A stretch of 64,000 bases of DNA from an uncultured Porphyromonadaceae bacterium (GCA_900546365.1 URCF01000004.1:62001-126000); one strand, 5' to 3'; positions 17,077 through 26,567 are shown, numbered from the stretch's first letter. The notes: generated by a model not told the origin, from the sequence alone. Made by a program: numbers and translations.

Positions 17077-17697
17077 TCAAGCACCACCCTCCGGGAACTT
17101 TTTGATTACTCTGCAGGGATTGCCCACTGCCACACTATTGGAAGGGATATCTTTGGTGACAACACTACCACCCCCGATTGTCACATTGTCACCAATGGTG
17201 ACTCCCGGAAGGATTGTGGTTGAGCCACCAATCCAAACATTGCTGCCGATTGTCACGGGCTCGGCCCATTCCACCCATTTATTACGTTCAACAGGGTCTA
17301 ACGGATGGCACGCGGTATAGATGCTCACATTGGGGCCTATCAGCACATTGTCGCCGATGGTCACAAAAGCCTCATCGAGGATCGTGAGGTTGAAATTGGC
17401 CATAAAATTCTCACCAACGGAAATATTGCACCCATAGTCGCACCGAAACGGCTGATTGATAATAATCTTCTCACCGCATTTGCGCAGCAGACTGCGAAGA
17501 ATGGAGTTCATACGCAAAGAGTTGTCCGGCTCAAGGTTGTTGTAAACCCTTATCATTTTACGGGTGCGCATGAGCAATTCCAAAAACGGAGCATACGAGG
17601 CTTCATAAACCTCGCCTTTGAGCATCTTGATCCATTCCTGCACGAATTTTGTGTCGGAGCTATATTTTTCGGGAAGGTGAAGGTCTTTAAATTCCAT
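17077..17697 (-). CDS. Sugar O-acetyltransferase, left-handed beta-helix (Maa/NodL-like)
   Basis: The 206-residue enzyme should transfer acetyl from acetyl-CoA to a sugar hydroxyl. The N-terminal half is helical with a mac-domain-like MLKGEVYEAS. The C-terminal half has hexapeptide repeats (ISVGEN, VTIGDNVLIGPNVSI, VTIGSNVWIGGSTTI, VTIGDNVTIGGGSVV) and the catalytic-His segment TACHPLDPVERN. The ATG at 17697 is used because the longer frame begins with a TTG at 17703. It follows the DUF4421 gene by 15 bases and may be co-transcribed. Maltose/galactoside acetyltransferase is the usual label; the true acceptor is unknown. Confidence 0.85.
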   Translation of the reverse strand: MEFKDLHLPEKYSSDTKFVQEWIKMLKGEVYEASYAPFLELLMRTRKMIRVYNNLEPDNSLRMNSILRSLLRKCGEKIIINQPFRCDYGCNISVGENFMANFNLTILDEAFVTIGDNVLIGPNVSIYTACHPLDPVERNKWVEWAEPVTIGSNVWIGGSTTILPGVTIGDNVTIGGGSVVTKDIPSNSVAVGNPCRVIKKFPEGGA

Positions 17698-17712
17698 ATT
17701 CAATCAATAGGT

Positions 17713-18858
17713 TTAGAACCGCATGCCAACGTTGAGCGACAGTGATTCTATAGAGTTGAAAAAAGTGTAATGTTTTGCGAAGTAGAAATGAAGGTCGGCT
17801 TTTCCAAGCATGGCCACAAACAGCGCACGGTGGTTATAGACCACGCTAAATGAGCCCCGGATATTGGTTGACACCATGTGGGGAAGACCATCGGACGACC
17901 CTTTATAGGCATGTTTGTACCCAATGGATGGAAGCACAGTCACATTCACCAACCATCTCTTTGGTCGAGGTACCCAGTTGTAGGCATAACCGCCGAGCAC
18001 ACTGTAGTCGGTGTACTTGAAATGATAGTTTTTCTGCAATGCCGGAAACTCATCAATCATGCTCTGAGGGATATCCTCAAAGTTAAGATTGATGTTCTGA
18101 TGATTGAATGCGAATCCCAATATAGGGCTTCCCGAACTTTTAAGCTGGTATTTGGAATAGCAATAAGCGGCGGCCTGCGAATATTTCCAATGATTGAAAT
18201 AGTAGTACGCATCTCCGGAAAGTGAGCTGAGCTTTGCATCACCGAACTCCATCGGTAAATCTTCCTTTCTGCCGAATTTCACAATCTTGGTGCCGCCATG
18301 CGACTTCGTGATATCGATATTGGCGGTGAACAGTGATGTTTGAAAGCTGAAATTGAAATTACTACGGGTACTCTCGCCAGCTCCAAACATATTGTTGAGC
18401 TTGGCGGTGTAACCGAGGCTTACGGCCATGAAACTGATGTGGGCACCGACATCGCAGTAAATATCGGAGCGGAGGTGGAGAGTCTGCTTGTTGGGAAACA
18501 GCATCATGTAGCTTTCCATCCAGTTGTAGCTGTTCAATATCAACTTCCAATTTTTTCGTGTGCTCACCACATATTCCGGATCGTAGGAGTTGAATGTCTT
18601 GTCGCCCCAGTCATACACCTTGAGGCAGAAGCGTGGAAACTTAGGATAATTCACCCTCGGGTCATGGATGCGGAATCCGTTTTCGATCAGCTGCTTGTAC
18701 CATGGCAATTCCGAAAAGCGGATGCTGTCCTGCACCGCTGTGCTGTCGATTGAAGCGATAATCATCGGACCGTCATTCACAAGTTCATGCCCACGGGTAG
18801 GCAAACCCATGAGCATGAACAATGTAAATATGATTGAAAGTTGAAATTTCGCTTTCAC
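17713..18858 (-). CDS. DUF4421 family exported protein, likely outer-membrane barrel
   Basis: The 381-residue protein has a signal peptide (residues 1-23). The mature part opens with a proline-rich stretch (RVNYPKFPRF) and then YDWGDKTFNSYDPEYVV, the conserved block I associate with DUF4421. The remainder alternates amphipathic strands rich in Tyr and Phe (FNFSFQTSLFTANIDI, WLVNVTVLPSIGY, LFVAMLGKADLHFYF) and ends with a strand finishing in GMRF, a terminal-Phe outer-membrane barrel signature. Function unknown. Two TAATTTTG-like elements lie upstream on this strand, near 18885-18892, without a good -33 box. Confidence 0.75.
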   Translation of the reverse strand: MKAKFQLSIIFTLFMLMGLPTRGHELVNDGPMIIASIDSTAVQDSIRFSELPWYKQLIENGFRIHDPRVNYPKFPRFCLKVYDWGDKTFNSYDPEYVVSTRKNWKLILNSYNWMESYMMLFPNKQTLHLRSDIYCDVGAHISFMAVSLGYTAKLNNMFGAGESTRSNFNFSFQTSLFTANIDITKSHGGTKIVKFGRKEDLPMEFGDAKLSSLSGDAYYYFNHWKYSQAAAYCYSKYQLKSSGSPILGFAFNHQNINLNFEDIPQSMIDEFPALQKNYHFKYTDYSVLGGYAYNWVPRPKRWLVNVTVLPSIGYKHAYKGSSDGLPHMVSTNIRGSFSVVYNHRALFVAMLGKADLHFYFAKHYTFFNSIESLSLNVGMRF

Positions 18859-18915
18859 TCTTCAGATCGGTTGGTTTTCGGCTGCAAAATTATACAATAG
18901 CAGCATCAAATGCAA

Positions 18916-19962
18916 CTAATACATTGGAGTGAATGGCTGCGAAACACGCATTTTTTGCGTCACATCGCCCACATAATCTTCCGAATGGGATGTGTCGAGC
19001 TTAAGCACGGGTGCCCCCGGCTCGAGAAGGCAATGGTTGAGGTCGATATAGAACATCCCGGGATTGGTGACGAGGTCGAAATAGTAGCGTTTGTTTTTGA
19101 TGTCGCTGAACGAGCGCCATTGTGTGGACGACACATTCGGTTCGCCGTCAACGGTGTAGAGATACGGCACCGACACATTCATCAGTATGCTGCGGACAAT
19201 TGGCAATGCCTCTTTTTCATTTCCTGTTTTCACAACATTCTTGTCAAAGAACGAAGCGCGGACAAACCGGTCGGCACTGCGCACCGTGCCGGGAAGCATA
19301 TTCTTTCCGTCAACTTGTTCCCAATACTGGTTTATAGCAGTGATTTCGGGATAGGTGGGATCATTGGTCATCACCGGCATATCCTGGCCTTCATAGATGT
19401 TGATATCGCCGTTGACGAACTCAAACAACGCGCAGTGGCCCTGAGCATCCGTCACACCCCAATGCAGCGCCGACACAGTGCCGCCATCAAATGTGGCTCC
19501 CGAGATAGTGAAATTGTGCTCGCGAAGCACAGCCACAACTTCCTCTGTGGTGGCATTCATATCAAGAAGCCAAGCCACAAACACTGCCAGCGACATCGGT
19601 GGCCTGTTCATGGTCTGCTCATTCACATACACAGAACCCTTGCAGAACAAACCGTTGATCACAAGCCCTTTCTCGTTCATTCCCTCGGTGACACCGCCAT
19701 CGTAGCTCACAGCATACACGGCTCCGTACTTTGAGGTCCATTCCACCGCACCGGGCACATTGTTACCCACCTTATGAATCCCGGCCGGGTAGACATATAT
19801 ATTGGTGGGAATCGGGGTTTTCCAGTCGAGCGAACGGCCAACAATCCTGAGAGTGCTGTCACCTACATAAAGTACTCTTGAGCAAGCATCGGAATGTTGG
19901 GGAGCCATCATTGCCACGGTGCCAAGCATCAACAGGCAGACGAGAGATTTGATATGTTTCAT
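18916..19962 (-). CDS. Exported choloylglycine hydrolase-family enzyme (linear amide C-N hydrolase)
   Basis: The 348-residue Ntn-hydrolase has a signal peptide ending at HSDA, with Cys27 directly after as the nucleophile. The conserved partners are present at family spacing: Arg43 and Asp46 (GRSLDW, +16 and +19 from the Cys, as Cys2/Arg18/Asp21 in bile salt hydrolases), Asn200 (MTNDPTYP, +173) and an Arg in VRSADRF (Arg232). The loop between the last two is about 20 residues shorter than in classical bile salt hydrolases, so penicillin V acylase-like or N-acyl amide activity is also possible. The start is the ATG at 19962; the frame from 20016 would bury the signal peptide. Periplasmic or surface location is expected. 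Confidence 0.88.
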   Translation of the reverse strand: MKHIKSLVCLLMLGTVAMMAPQHSDACSRVLYVGDSTLRIVGRSLDWKTPIPTNIYVYPAGIHKVGNNVPGAVEWTSKYGAVYAVSYDGGVTEGMNEKGLVINGLFCKGSVYVNEQTMNRPPMSLAVFVAWLLDMNATTEEVVAVLREHNFTISGATFDGGTVSALHWGVTDAQGHCALFEFVNGDINIYEGQDMPVMTNDPTYPEITAINQYWEQVDGKNMLPGTVRSADRFVRASFFDKNVVKTGNEKEALPIVRSILMNVSVPYLYTVDGEPNVSSTQWRSFSDIKNKRYYFDLVTNPGMFYIDLNHCLLEPGAPVLKLDTSHSEDYVGDVTQKMRVSQPFTPMY

Positions 19963-20080
19963 AATACCTTTGATAATAAATATTGTTTTTAGTGTGAACA
20001 TCCAAGACGCCTGCATTGTTCCGCCCTACCCTAATTCTGTCCCTAAGGACCAATAATTGCCGCCTTAGAAAAAAAATTCT

Positions 20081-20088
20081 TACCTTTG
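20081..20088 (+). promoter_or_regulatory. Promoter -7 box of mlaE-mlaF
   Basis: TACCTTTG lies 23 bases before the mlaE ATG, with ATTG at 20056-20059 as a fair -33 box at 21 bases. Confidence 0.6.
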
Positions 20089-20111
20089 CCACCAAAAATT
20101 AAGACTCCTGT

Positions 20112-20861
20112 ATGATTATAAAAGAATCACTTGTGACTTTTGGCCGCTACTGCCTGTTTATGAAGCGGGTGTTTGCGGTGCCTGATAAATGGAGCGTCTT
20201 TGGAAAACGTAGCATTTTCGAGATTACCAAACTGGGCGTGGACAGTATTCCCCTGGTGATAGTGATATCCTTGTTCATCGGCGCAGTGTGCGCCATCCAG
20301 ATGCAGCTCAACACCACTTCGCCGCTCATGCCGGCCTATTCGGTGGGACTCGCCACCCGCGAGATTGTGCTTCTGGAGTTTTCCAACTCCATTCTTTGCC
20401 TTATCCTTGCGGGCAAGGTGGGGTCAAACATAGCTTCGGAAATAGGCACGATGCGAGTCACCGAGCAGATTGACGCGCTCGAAATCATGGGTGTCAACTC
20501 CGCCAACTTCATAGTGCTACCCAAGGTGCTCGGATTTTTGTTTTTCATGCCGGTGCTCTCCACATTCTGTATAGGCACATCGCTTCTCGGCGGGTATCTT
20601 GTGGGGGTATTCACCGATGTGTTCTCCGTGTCCAAATATGTTTATGGCATACAAACCATGTTCAACGAATGGTATGTGTGGTACGGACTTATAAAATCAT
20701 TGTTTTTCTCGGTAATCATCAGCTCGGTGTCGGCTTTCTACGGCTACTATGTGAAGGGTGGCGCACTTGATGTGGGCAAATCATCCACCAACGCTGTTGT
20801 GGCAAGCAGCATCCTGATACTATTGTTTGATGTAATCCTCACAAAACTTTTGATGCAATGA
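20112..20861 (+). CDS. mlaE: MlaE-family ABC transporter permease
   Basis: The 249-residue inner-membrane protein is the permease of an MCE/Mla-type lipid transporter. It has an N-terminal amphipathic stretch and about five hydrophobic segments, with the family's ISLFIGAVCAIQMQLN and the EIGTMRVTEQIDALEIMGVN coupling loop (residues about 115-135). The mlaF ATPase gene starts inside its last codons (overlap of four bases). The MCE substrate-binding partner is not here but at 39508, so the system is split across the window. It is expected to keep outer-membrane lipid asymmetry by moving phospholipids. Confidence 0.93.
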   Translation: MIIKESLVTFGRYCLFMKRVFAVPDKWSVFGKRSIFEITKLGVDSIPLVIVISLFIGAVCAIQMQLNTTSPLMPAYSVGLATREIVLLEFSNSILCLILAGKVGSNIASEIGTMRVTEQIDALEIMGVNSANFIVLPKVLGFLFFMPVLSTFCIGTSLLGGYLVGVFTDVFSVSKYVYGIQTMFNEWYVWYGLIKSLFFSVIISSVSAFYGYYVKGGALDVGKSSTNAVVASSILILLFDVILTKLLMQ

Positions 20862-21631
20862 TAGAGGTTAAAGACTTGGTGAAGTCGTTTGACGGCAAAA
20901 CCATACTCCACGGCATCGACGCCGAATTTTACACTGGCAAAACCAATCTCATCATTGGTCAGAGTGGCTCCGGAAAAACCGTGTTGATGAAATGTCTGGT
21001 GGGATTGCTCCAGCCCGACAGCGGCCAGATTCTTTTTGACGGGCGCGATATTGTGTCGATGAACGCCAACGACATCAAGGAGCTGCGCAAAGAGATTGGC
21101 ATGCTGTTTCAAGGTTCAGCTCTGTTTGACTCCGAAACAGTGCTCGGCAACGTGATGTTCCCCCTCACCATGTTCACCAATATGCAGCCTGCTGAGGCGA
21201 AGGATAGAGCCCAATTTTGCCTTGAGCGTGTCAACCTCAAAGGCGCCGACAAAAAATTTCCGTCAGAAATTTCCGGCGGCATGCAGAAGCGTGTGGCCAT
21301 TGCCCGCGCCATTGCGCTGAATCCCAAATATCTGTTCTGCGATGAGCCCAACTCGGGACTTGACCCCAAGACTTCTATCCTTATCGACGAACTGCTGAGC
21401 GACATCACCCACGAATACAACATCACCACCATCATCAACACCCATGACATGAACTCAGTGCTCGGCATCGGCGAGAATATTGTGTTCATCAACAAGGGGT
21501 ATCGCGAATGGGTCGGCAACATGAAGCAGATCTATACCACCTCCAATGAGGCTCTCAATGATTTCGTGTTCGCCACCAAACTGTTCCGCGAAGTCAAGGA
21601 TTATATCGTGGAGCACGAAAGCCGTAAATAA
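20858..21631 (+). CDS. mlaF: MlaF-family ABC transporter ATP-binding protein
   Basis: The 257-residue ATPase energises the MlaE permease. Walker A is GQSGSGKT (residues about 36-43), the Q-loop is in LFQGSALFD, the signature is SGGMQKR, Walker B is YLFCDEPNSGLD and the switch His is in NTHDMNS. Its start overlaps the mlaE stop (ATGA), a sign of translational coupling. A perfect hairpin follows 26 bases after the stop. Confidence 0.94.
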   Translation: MIEVKDLVKSFDGKTILHGIDAEFYTGKTNLIIGQSGSGKTVLMKCLVGLLQPDSGQILFDGRDIVSMNANDIKELRKEIGMLFQGSALFDSETVLGNVMFPLTMFTNMQPAEAKDRAQFCLERVNLKGADKKFPSEISGGMQKRVAIARAIALNPKYLFCDEPNSGLDPKTSILIDELLSDITHEYNITTIINTHDMNSVLGIGENIVFINKGYREWVGNMKQIYTTSNEALNDFVFATKLFREVKDYIVEHESRK

Positions 21632-21655
21632 CTTTTCTCCATCATATATGTACCA

Positions 21656-21686
21656 AGAGAGGCTGCCCTATGGACAGCCTCTCTCG
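21656..21686. terminator. Hairpin between converging mlaF and the EF-G paralog
   Basis: AGAGAGGCTG pairs perfectly with CAGCCTCTCT around a nine-base loop. It sits between two converging genes and could serve both. No long T tract follows on the plus strand, so it may only protect 3' ends. Confidence 0.6.
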
Positions 21687-21705
21687 ATATTGGTTATGCT
21701 ATTTA

Positions 21706-23862
21706 TCAGTCCTCCTGATTCTTGGCGGCATATTCAGCAAGAAGTTTTTCCTGAACATCACCGGGAACAAGCTCATAACCGGCAAACTTCATTGTAAACG
21801 ATGAGCGTCCACCGGTGATGGAACTGAGAGCAGTGCTGTAGCTGGACATCTCTTTCAAAGGCACTTTGGCAATGATTTTCTCAAAGCCGTTCTCGCTGTT
21901 CATGCCCATGATTATGGCGCGACGGCCTTGCAGATCGCTCATCACATCGCCCATCACATCGCCTGGCACCATTACCTCTACATCATACACAGGCTCAAGG
22001 ATTTTAGGATTGGCAGCGCGGAAAGCCTCACTGAATGCGTTGCGGGCAGCCAGGCGGAACGAGATTTCGTTGCTGTCTACCGGATGCATCTTGCCATCGT
22101 AGATACATACGCGAACATCGCGGGCATAAGATCCGGTGAGCGGGCCTTGCTCCATTCTGTCCATCAAACCTTTTACGATTGCAGGTATGAAGCGTGCGTC
22201 GATTGCACCGCCCACAATACAGTTGCAAACCACCAGCTTGCCACCCCACTCCAGAGGTATCTCCTGAGTGTCGCGCACATTCATCTTGAACTCCTGGTTG
22301 CCGAAACGGTAGGTGTCCGGAGCGGGCATACCTTCGGTGTAAGGCTCGATCACGATATGCACCTCGCCAAACTGACCGGCGCCACCGCTCTGCTTTTTGT
22401 GGCGGTAGTCGGCACGGGATGCCTTGGTAATGGTTTCGCGATAAGGAATCTTCGGTTCCTCAAACACAATAGGCAATTTATCATTGTTCTCCACACGCCA
22501 TTTGAGAGTGCGCAGGTGGAATTCACCCTGGCCAGAGAGAATAGTCTGCTTGAGCTCCTTCGACTGCTCAACCACCCATGTGGGATCCTCCTCATGCATG
22601 CGTGTGAGGATGCCTGACAGTTTCTCAGCATCGCTCTCCGTGACGGGGCGTATGGCACGAGAATATTTAGGAGCAGGATATTTGATGAAGTCAAATGCGT
22701 ATTCGCATCCTTTCTCATCAAGAGTGTTACCTGTGCGGACATCTTTCAGCTTCACAGTGGCTCCAATATCGCCGGCGCACATTTTGTCAACGGGAGTCTT
22801 GATCTGGCCGCAAACGCAGTAGAGCTGAGCGATACGCTCCTTGGTGCCGCGGCTCACGTTGTCAAGGTCAACACCCGGGGTGAGTGTACCGGACATCACT
22901 TTGAAGTAGCTCACCTCACCGATATGAGGCTCAACTGTGGTTTTGAACATATAGATACTCAGCGGACCGTTGCTGTCGGGCTTCACTTCCTCGCCCTTTT
23001 CATCCATAGGCACAGGCATATCCTCTACGAACGGCACCACATTGCCAAGGAATTCCATCATGCGGCGCACACCCATATCCTTGAGGGCACTGACGCAGAA
23101 CACGGGATAGATGGAACGGTCTATCAAACCTTTGCGGATACCTTCGCGCATCTCATCCTCGGTGAGGTGTCCCTGGTCAAAGAATTTTTCCATCAGAGTT
23201 TCATCATTCTCAGCGGCAGCCTCCACAAGCTGCTGGTGCATATGCAGCGCACGTTCCATCTCCTCGGCAGGAATTTCCTCAATGGTGGGCACACCGCCAT
23301 CAGGACCCCATGAGTATTTCTTCATGAGGAGCACATCGATCATGGCATTGAAGCCGGGGCCGGCATTGAGCGGATACTGGATGGGAACAATCTTGTTGCC
23401 GAACACATCCTTCATCTGCTCCATCACATTGTCGTAGTCGGCCTTCTCACCGTCAAGCTGGTTGAGAGCGAAAATCACAGGCTTGAACAATTGGGCTGTG
23501 GTGCGGAAAATATTCTGGGTACCGACTTCCACTCCATACTGAGCATCGATAAGAATCACACCTGTGTCGGTTACATTCAAAGCTGTGATGGCGTTTCCAA
23601 CAAAGTCGTCAGCTCCAGGACAGTCAATCACATTTAGCTTCTTGTTGAGAAATTCAGCATAAAATATTGTGGAGAACACAGAGTAGCCATATTCTTTTTC
23701 AACAGGGAAATAATCGCTGACAGTATTTTTGGCGTCAATAGTGCCGCGACGTTTTATCACGCCACACTCGTAGAGCATCGCTTCAGCGAGTGTGGTTTTA
23801 CCCGAGCCTTTGCTACCGAGCAAGGCTATGTTTTTAATCTCGTTGGTTTGATAAACCTTCAT
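21706..23862 (-). CDS. EF-G paralog (FusA2/EF-G2-like) with altered GTPase motifs
   Basis: The 718-residue protein has the full EF-G domain order: G domain, domain II, III, IV (QSGGAGQFGEVHIVIEP) and V. The GTPase motifs are unusual. The P-loop is GSKGSGKT (16-23) rather than AHIDAGKT, the G2 region reads EYGYS instead of RGIT, G3 is DCPGA (80-84) where canonical EF-G has DTPGH, and G4 is NQLD (134-137). The histidine that drives GTP hydrolysis is thus Ala84. A starvation-induced EF-G2 of Bacteroides thetaiotaomicron is reported to translocate without GTPase activity, and this looks like its counterpart, which I infer. It is divergent from lon across 251 bases. It should not be annotated as the housekeeping fusA. 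Confidence 0.88.
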   Translation of the reverse strand: MKVYQTNEIKNIALLGSKGSGKTTLAEAMLYECGVIKRRGTIDAKNTVSDYFPVEKEYGYSVFSTIFYAEFLNKKLNVIDCPGADDFVGNAITALNVTDTGVILIDAQYGVEVGTQNIFRTTAQLFKPVIFALNQLDGEKADYDNVMEQMKDVFGNKIVPIQYPLNAGPGFNAMIDVLLMKKYSWGPDGGVPTIEEIPAEEMERALHMHQQLVEAAAENDETLMEKFFDQGHLTEDEMREGIRKGLIDRSIYPVFCVSALKDMGVRRMMEFLGNVVPFVEDMPVPMDEKGEEVKPDSNGPLSIYMFKTTVEPHIGEVSYFKVMSGTLTPGVDLDNVSRGTKERIAQLYCVCGQIKTPVDKMCAGDIGATVKLKDVRTGNTLDEKGCEYAFDFIKYPAPKYSRAIRPVTESDAEKLSGILTRMHEEDPTWVVEQSKELKQTILSGQGEFHLRTLKWRVENNDKLPIVFEEPKIPYRETITKASRADYRHKKQSGGAGQFGEVHIVIEPYTEGMPAPDTYRFGNQEFKMNVRDTQEIPLEWGGKLVVCNCIVGGAIDARFIPAIVKGLMDRMEQGPLTGSYARDVRVCIYDGKMHPVDSNEISFRLAARNAFSEAFRAANPKILEPVYDVEVMVPGDVMGDVMSDLQGRRAIIMGMNSENGFEKIIAKVPLKEMSSYSTALSSITGGRSSFTMKFAGYELVPGDVQEKLLAEYAAKNQED

Positions 23863-24113
23863 GTTATTAGAATTTTAGAAATATTTGTAACGGATTATAA
23901 CTATTATGCTGAGAACTCTTTCTCAAAATGTGGGTGCAAAATATGAAAAAAATGCGAATCAACAGCGCCAATTTGATATGTTACACAACATAAGTTTTAA
24001 ATTTAGCCGTTCAATAGTGCACAATCGCGCAAAAAGCGGTAACTTTGGCATGGGATTTGCATACTGAGTTTCCAACAACCATTAGTTCCTTCTTTATTTA
24101 AATAAGGTGTGAT
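23863..24113. other. Divergent intergenic region between the EF-G paralog and lon
   Basis: This AT-rich 251-base stretch must hold both promoters. For lon there is TAACTTTG at 24040-24047. For the EF-G paralog no clean TAnnTTTG is seen on the minus strand; the nearest are two CAAAAT-type boxes at 23934-23960. A weak -7 on that side would fit activator-dependent control, which I only infer. Confidence 0.4.
24040..24047 (+). promoter_or_regulatory. Promoter -7 box of lon
   Basis: TAACTTTG matches the Bacteroidetes -7 consensus and lies 66 bases before the lon start. No clear TTTG was found at the -33 position. Confidence 0.45.
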
Positions 24114-26531
24114 ATGAATTCCAAGAAATCCACTATATCGTTAGGACAAATTGAAATTGATGCCAACAATCTCAAATCAACTCCTGACTATGATTGCATG
24201 CCTGTGCTACCTATGCGCGACCAGATTATATTTCCCGGCGTTTCGTTCCCGATTGCGCTCGGGCGTGAGTCGTCGGTGGCCGCCGCAGAGTATGCCACCA
24301 GCCATTCGGCATCAATTTGCATCGCATGCCAGAAAGACCCCTCCACCGAGCATCCGAAGGTGCCGGAAGACATCTACGACTATGCTGTAGTGGCCGATGT
24401 GATAAAGGTGCTGGAGCTTCCCGAGGGACATAAAACCGCAATAATCCATTCACGCGAGATATGCAGGATAGTCGGAGATGCCTGCAGCTCAGCGACCAAC
24501 AGATTTTCATGGGCCAAGGTGGAGCCCGTGGCCACAATCCCCGCCCCGCTCCGCGACAAGGAGTTCCTGGCCACCGCGAGTGAAATCAAAAACACTGCCC
24601 GCGAGATTGCCCAAATGGTACAGGAGGACGGGCATGAAGTGACCTACAATATCGAGCAGTGCTCCGACCCTGATATGCTGCTCAACATCGTGAGCACCTT
24701 CATGCCGTTTGAGCCATCGAGAAAGTACGAGATCCTCCGCACTGTCGCACCGAAATCCAAGGCTTTCCTGATTCTTACCGAGCTTGCCCTGCACAAGGAG
24801 TTTCTGACTATCACCAACGACATCCAGCAGCGCACACGCATGAACATAACCAGCGATCAGCGCTCAAATTTTCTGCACCAGCAGCTTGAAACTATCAAAC
24901 AGGAACTATATGGTGACGACAGCGATGAGATTGAACTTACGCGGCGCGCAAGCAAAGTGGATTTGCCCAAAGAGGTGGCTGCCACTTTCAATCGCGAACT
25001 CAACAAGCTCACGCGCTACAATCCGCAAAGCCCCGATTATGCGATACAATACTCTTATCTCGAGATGCTGCTGGAGCTTCCTTGGAATAAGATTGACCCG
25101 CTCAACACTGACCTCTCCAAGGCTAAAGCAATTCTCGATGCCGACCATTTCGGCCTCGACAAGGTGAAGGAGAGAATACTGGAGCAGATAGCGGTGCTGA
25201 TGCACACCCCCAATGGGAAAGCACCTATCCTGTGTCTTGTGGGCGCACCCGGTGTCGGCAAAACATCGCTCGGACAATCAATTGCCAAGGCTCTCGGGAG
25301 AAAATACCAGCGGGTGTCGCTCGGTGGTCTGCACGACGAAGCAGAAATCCGGGGCCACCGTCGCACCTACATTGGTGCCCTCCCCGGCCGCATCATCACA
25401 GCCATGAAACGTGCGGCCTCTTCAAACCCGGTGATTCTTCTTGACGAGATCGACAAAATCGGCTCTGACTTCAAGGGAGATCCCTCGGCAGCTCTGCTGG
25501 AGGTTCTTGACCCCGAACAGAACTGCGCTTTCCACGACAATTATATTGATGTGGACTACGATCTCTCTAAAGTGCTGTTCATAGCCACTGCCAACACTCT
25601 TTCCACCATATCGCAGCCGCTGCTTGACCGAATGGAGGTAATTGACCTGTCGGGCTATCTGCTCGAGGAGAAGGTGGAGATTGCCAAGCGCCATCTGCTT
25701 CCACGTGTGCTCAAGGAGAACAGTCTCACCAAACGGAACTTCAATATTTCCGACGAGGCTATTGTGAAAATCATCGAGGGCTATACAAGCGAAAGCGGAG
25801 TGCGTCAGCTTGAGAAGAAGATAGCCTCGGTGGTGAGAAAGTATATCCTCAAAAAGGTGAGCGGCGAGAAAACTGAGCGCACTCTCACACCCGACGGTGT
25901 GAAGCAATTGCTCGGTGTGGAGAAATTCACAAAGGACCGCTACGAAGGCAACGACTACGCCGGAGTGGTAACCGGACTCGCATGGACCTCCGTCGGCGGT
26001 GAGATTCTTTATATCGAATCCTCCCTCGCCAAAGGGAAGGGCGAGAAGCTCACCCTCACCGGCAATCTCGGTGATGTGATGAAAGAATCGGCTGTCATAG
26101 CGCTCCAGTATGTGAAAGCTCATGCCAGTTCCTTTGACATCGCATCCGATCTGTTTGAGAAATATCAGCTCCATATCCATGTACCCGAGGGTGCAATTCC
26201 CAAAGACGGACCGTCAGCGGGTGTAACGATGGTCACATCCATAGTGTCGGCCATGACCCAGCGTAAAGTGAAGCCGTGCACCGCCATGACCGGTGAGATA
26301 ACTCTTCGTGGCAAGGTGCTCCCGGTGGGCGGTATCAAGGAAAAAATCCTTGCCGCCAAGCGCGCCGGCATCAGCAACATCGTGCTTTCCGAGCAAAACC
26401 GCAAAGATGTGGAAGAAATTTCGGCCGAATACATTTCAGGACTCAACTTCATATATGTCAAGGACATAAGCCAAGTGATATCTGCCGCGCTTATGGATGA
26501 GCAAGTGGATAATCCCGAGAAATTTGAATGA
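24114..26531 (+). CDS. lon: ATP-dependent protease Lon
   Basis: The 805-residue cytoplasmic protease degrades misfolded and regulatory proteins. It has an N-terminal substrate-binding domain (residues about 28-230), a helical linker, an AAA+ module with Walker A GAPGVGKTS (377-385) and Walker B VILLDEIDKIG, and a C-terminal proteolytic domain. The catalytic serine is in KDGPSAGVTM (Ser701) and the lysine in GGIKEK (Lys744), at the same spacing as Ser679/Lys722 in E. coli. Length is typical. It is transcribed alone, divergent from the EF-G paralog. Confidence 0.97.
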   Translation: MNSKKSTISLGQIEIDANNLKSTPDYDCMPVLPMRDQIIFPGVSFPIALGRESSVAAAEYATSHSASICIACQKDPSTEHPKVPEDIYDYAVVADVIKVLELPEGHKTAIIHSREICRIVGDACSSATNRFSWAKVEPVATIPAPLRDKEFLATASEIKNTAREIAQMVQEDGHEVTYNIEQCSDPDMLLNIVSTFMPFEPSRKYEILRTVAPKSKAFLILTELALHKEFLTITNDIQQRTRMNITSDQRSNFLHQQLETIKQELYGDDSDEIELTRRASKVDLPKEVAATFNRELNKLTRYNPQSPDYAIQYSYLEMLLELPWNKIDPLNTDLSKAKAILDADHFGLDKVKERILEQIAVLMHTPNGKAPILCLVGAPGVGKTSLGQSIAKALGRKYQRVSLGGLHDEAEIRGHRRTYIGALPGRIITAMKRAASSNPVILLDEIDKIGSDFKGDPSAALLEVLDPEQNCAFHDNYIDVDYDLSKVLFIATANTLSTISQPLLDRMEVIDLSGYLLEEKVEIAKRHLLPRVLKENSLTKRNFNISDEAIVKIIEGYTSESGVRQLEKKIASVVRKYILKKVSGEKTERTLTPDGVKQLLGVEKFTKDRYEGNDYAGVVTGLAWTSVGGEILYIESSLAKGKGEKLTLTGNLGDVMKESAVIALQYVKAHASSFDIASDLFEKYQLHIHVPEGAIPKDGPSAGVTMVTSIVSAMTQRKVKPCTAMTGEITLRGKVLPVGGIKEKILAAKRAGISNIVLSEQNRKDVEEISAEYISGLNFIYVKDISQVISAALMDEQVDNPEKFE

Positions 26532-26559
26532 TGAATCTCCACATTTAATATAAAATGAG

Positions 26560-26567
26560 TAACTTTG
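26560..26567 (+). promoter_or_regulatory. Promoter -7 box of the biotin-dependent carboxyltransferase gene
   Basis: TAACTTTG lies 24 bases before the ATG at 26592. The -33 box is weak. Confidence 0.45.
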
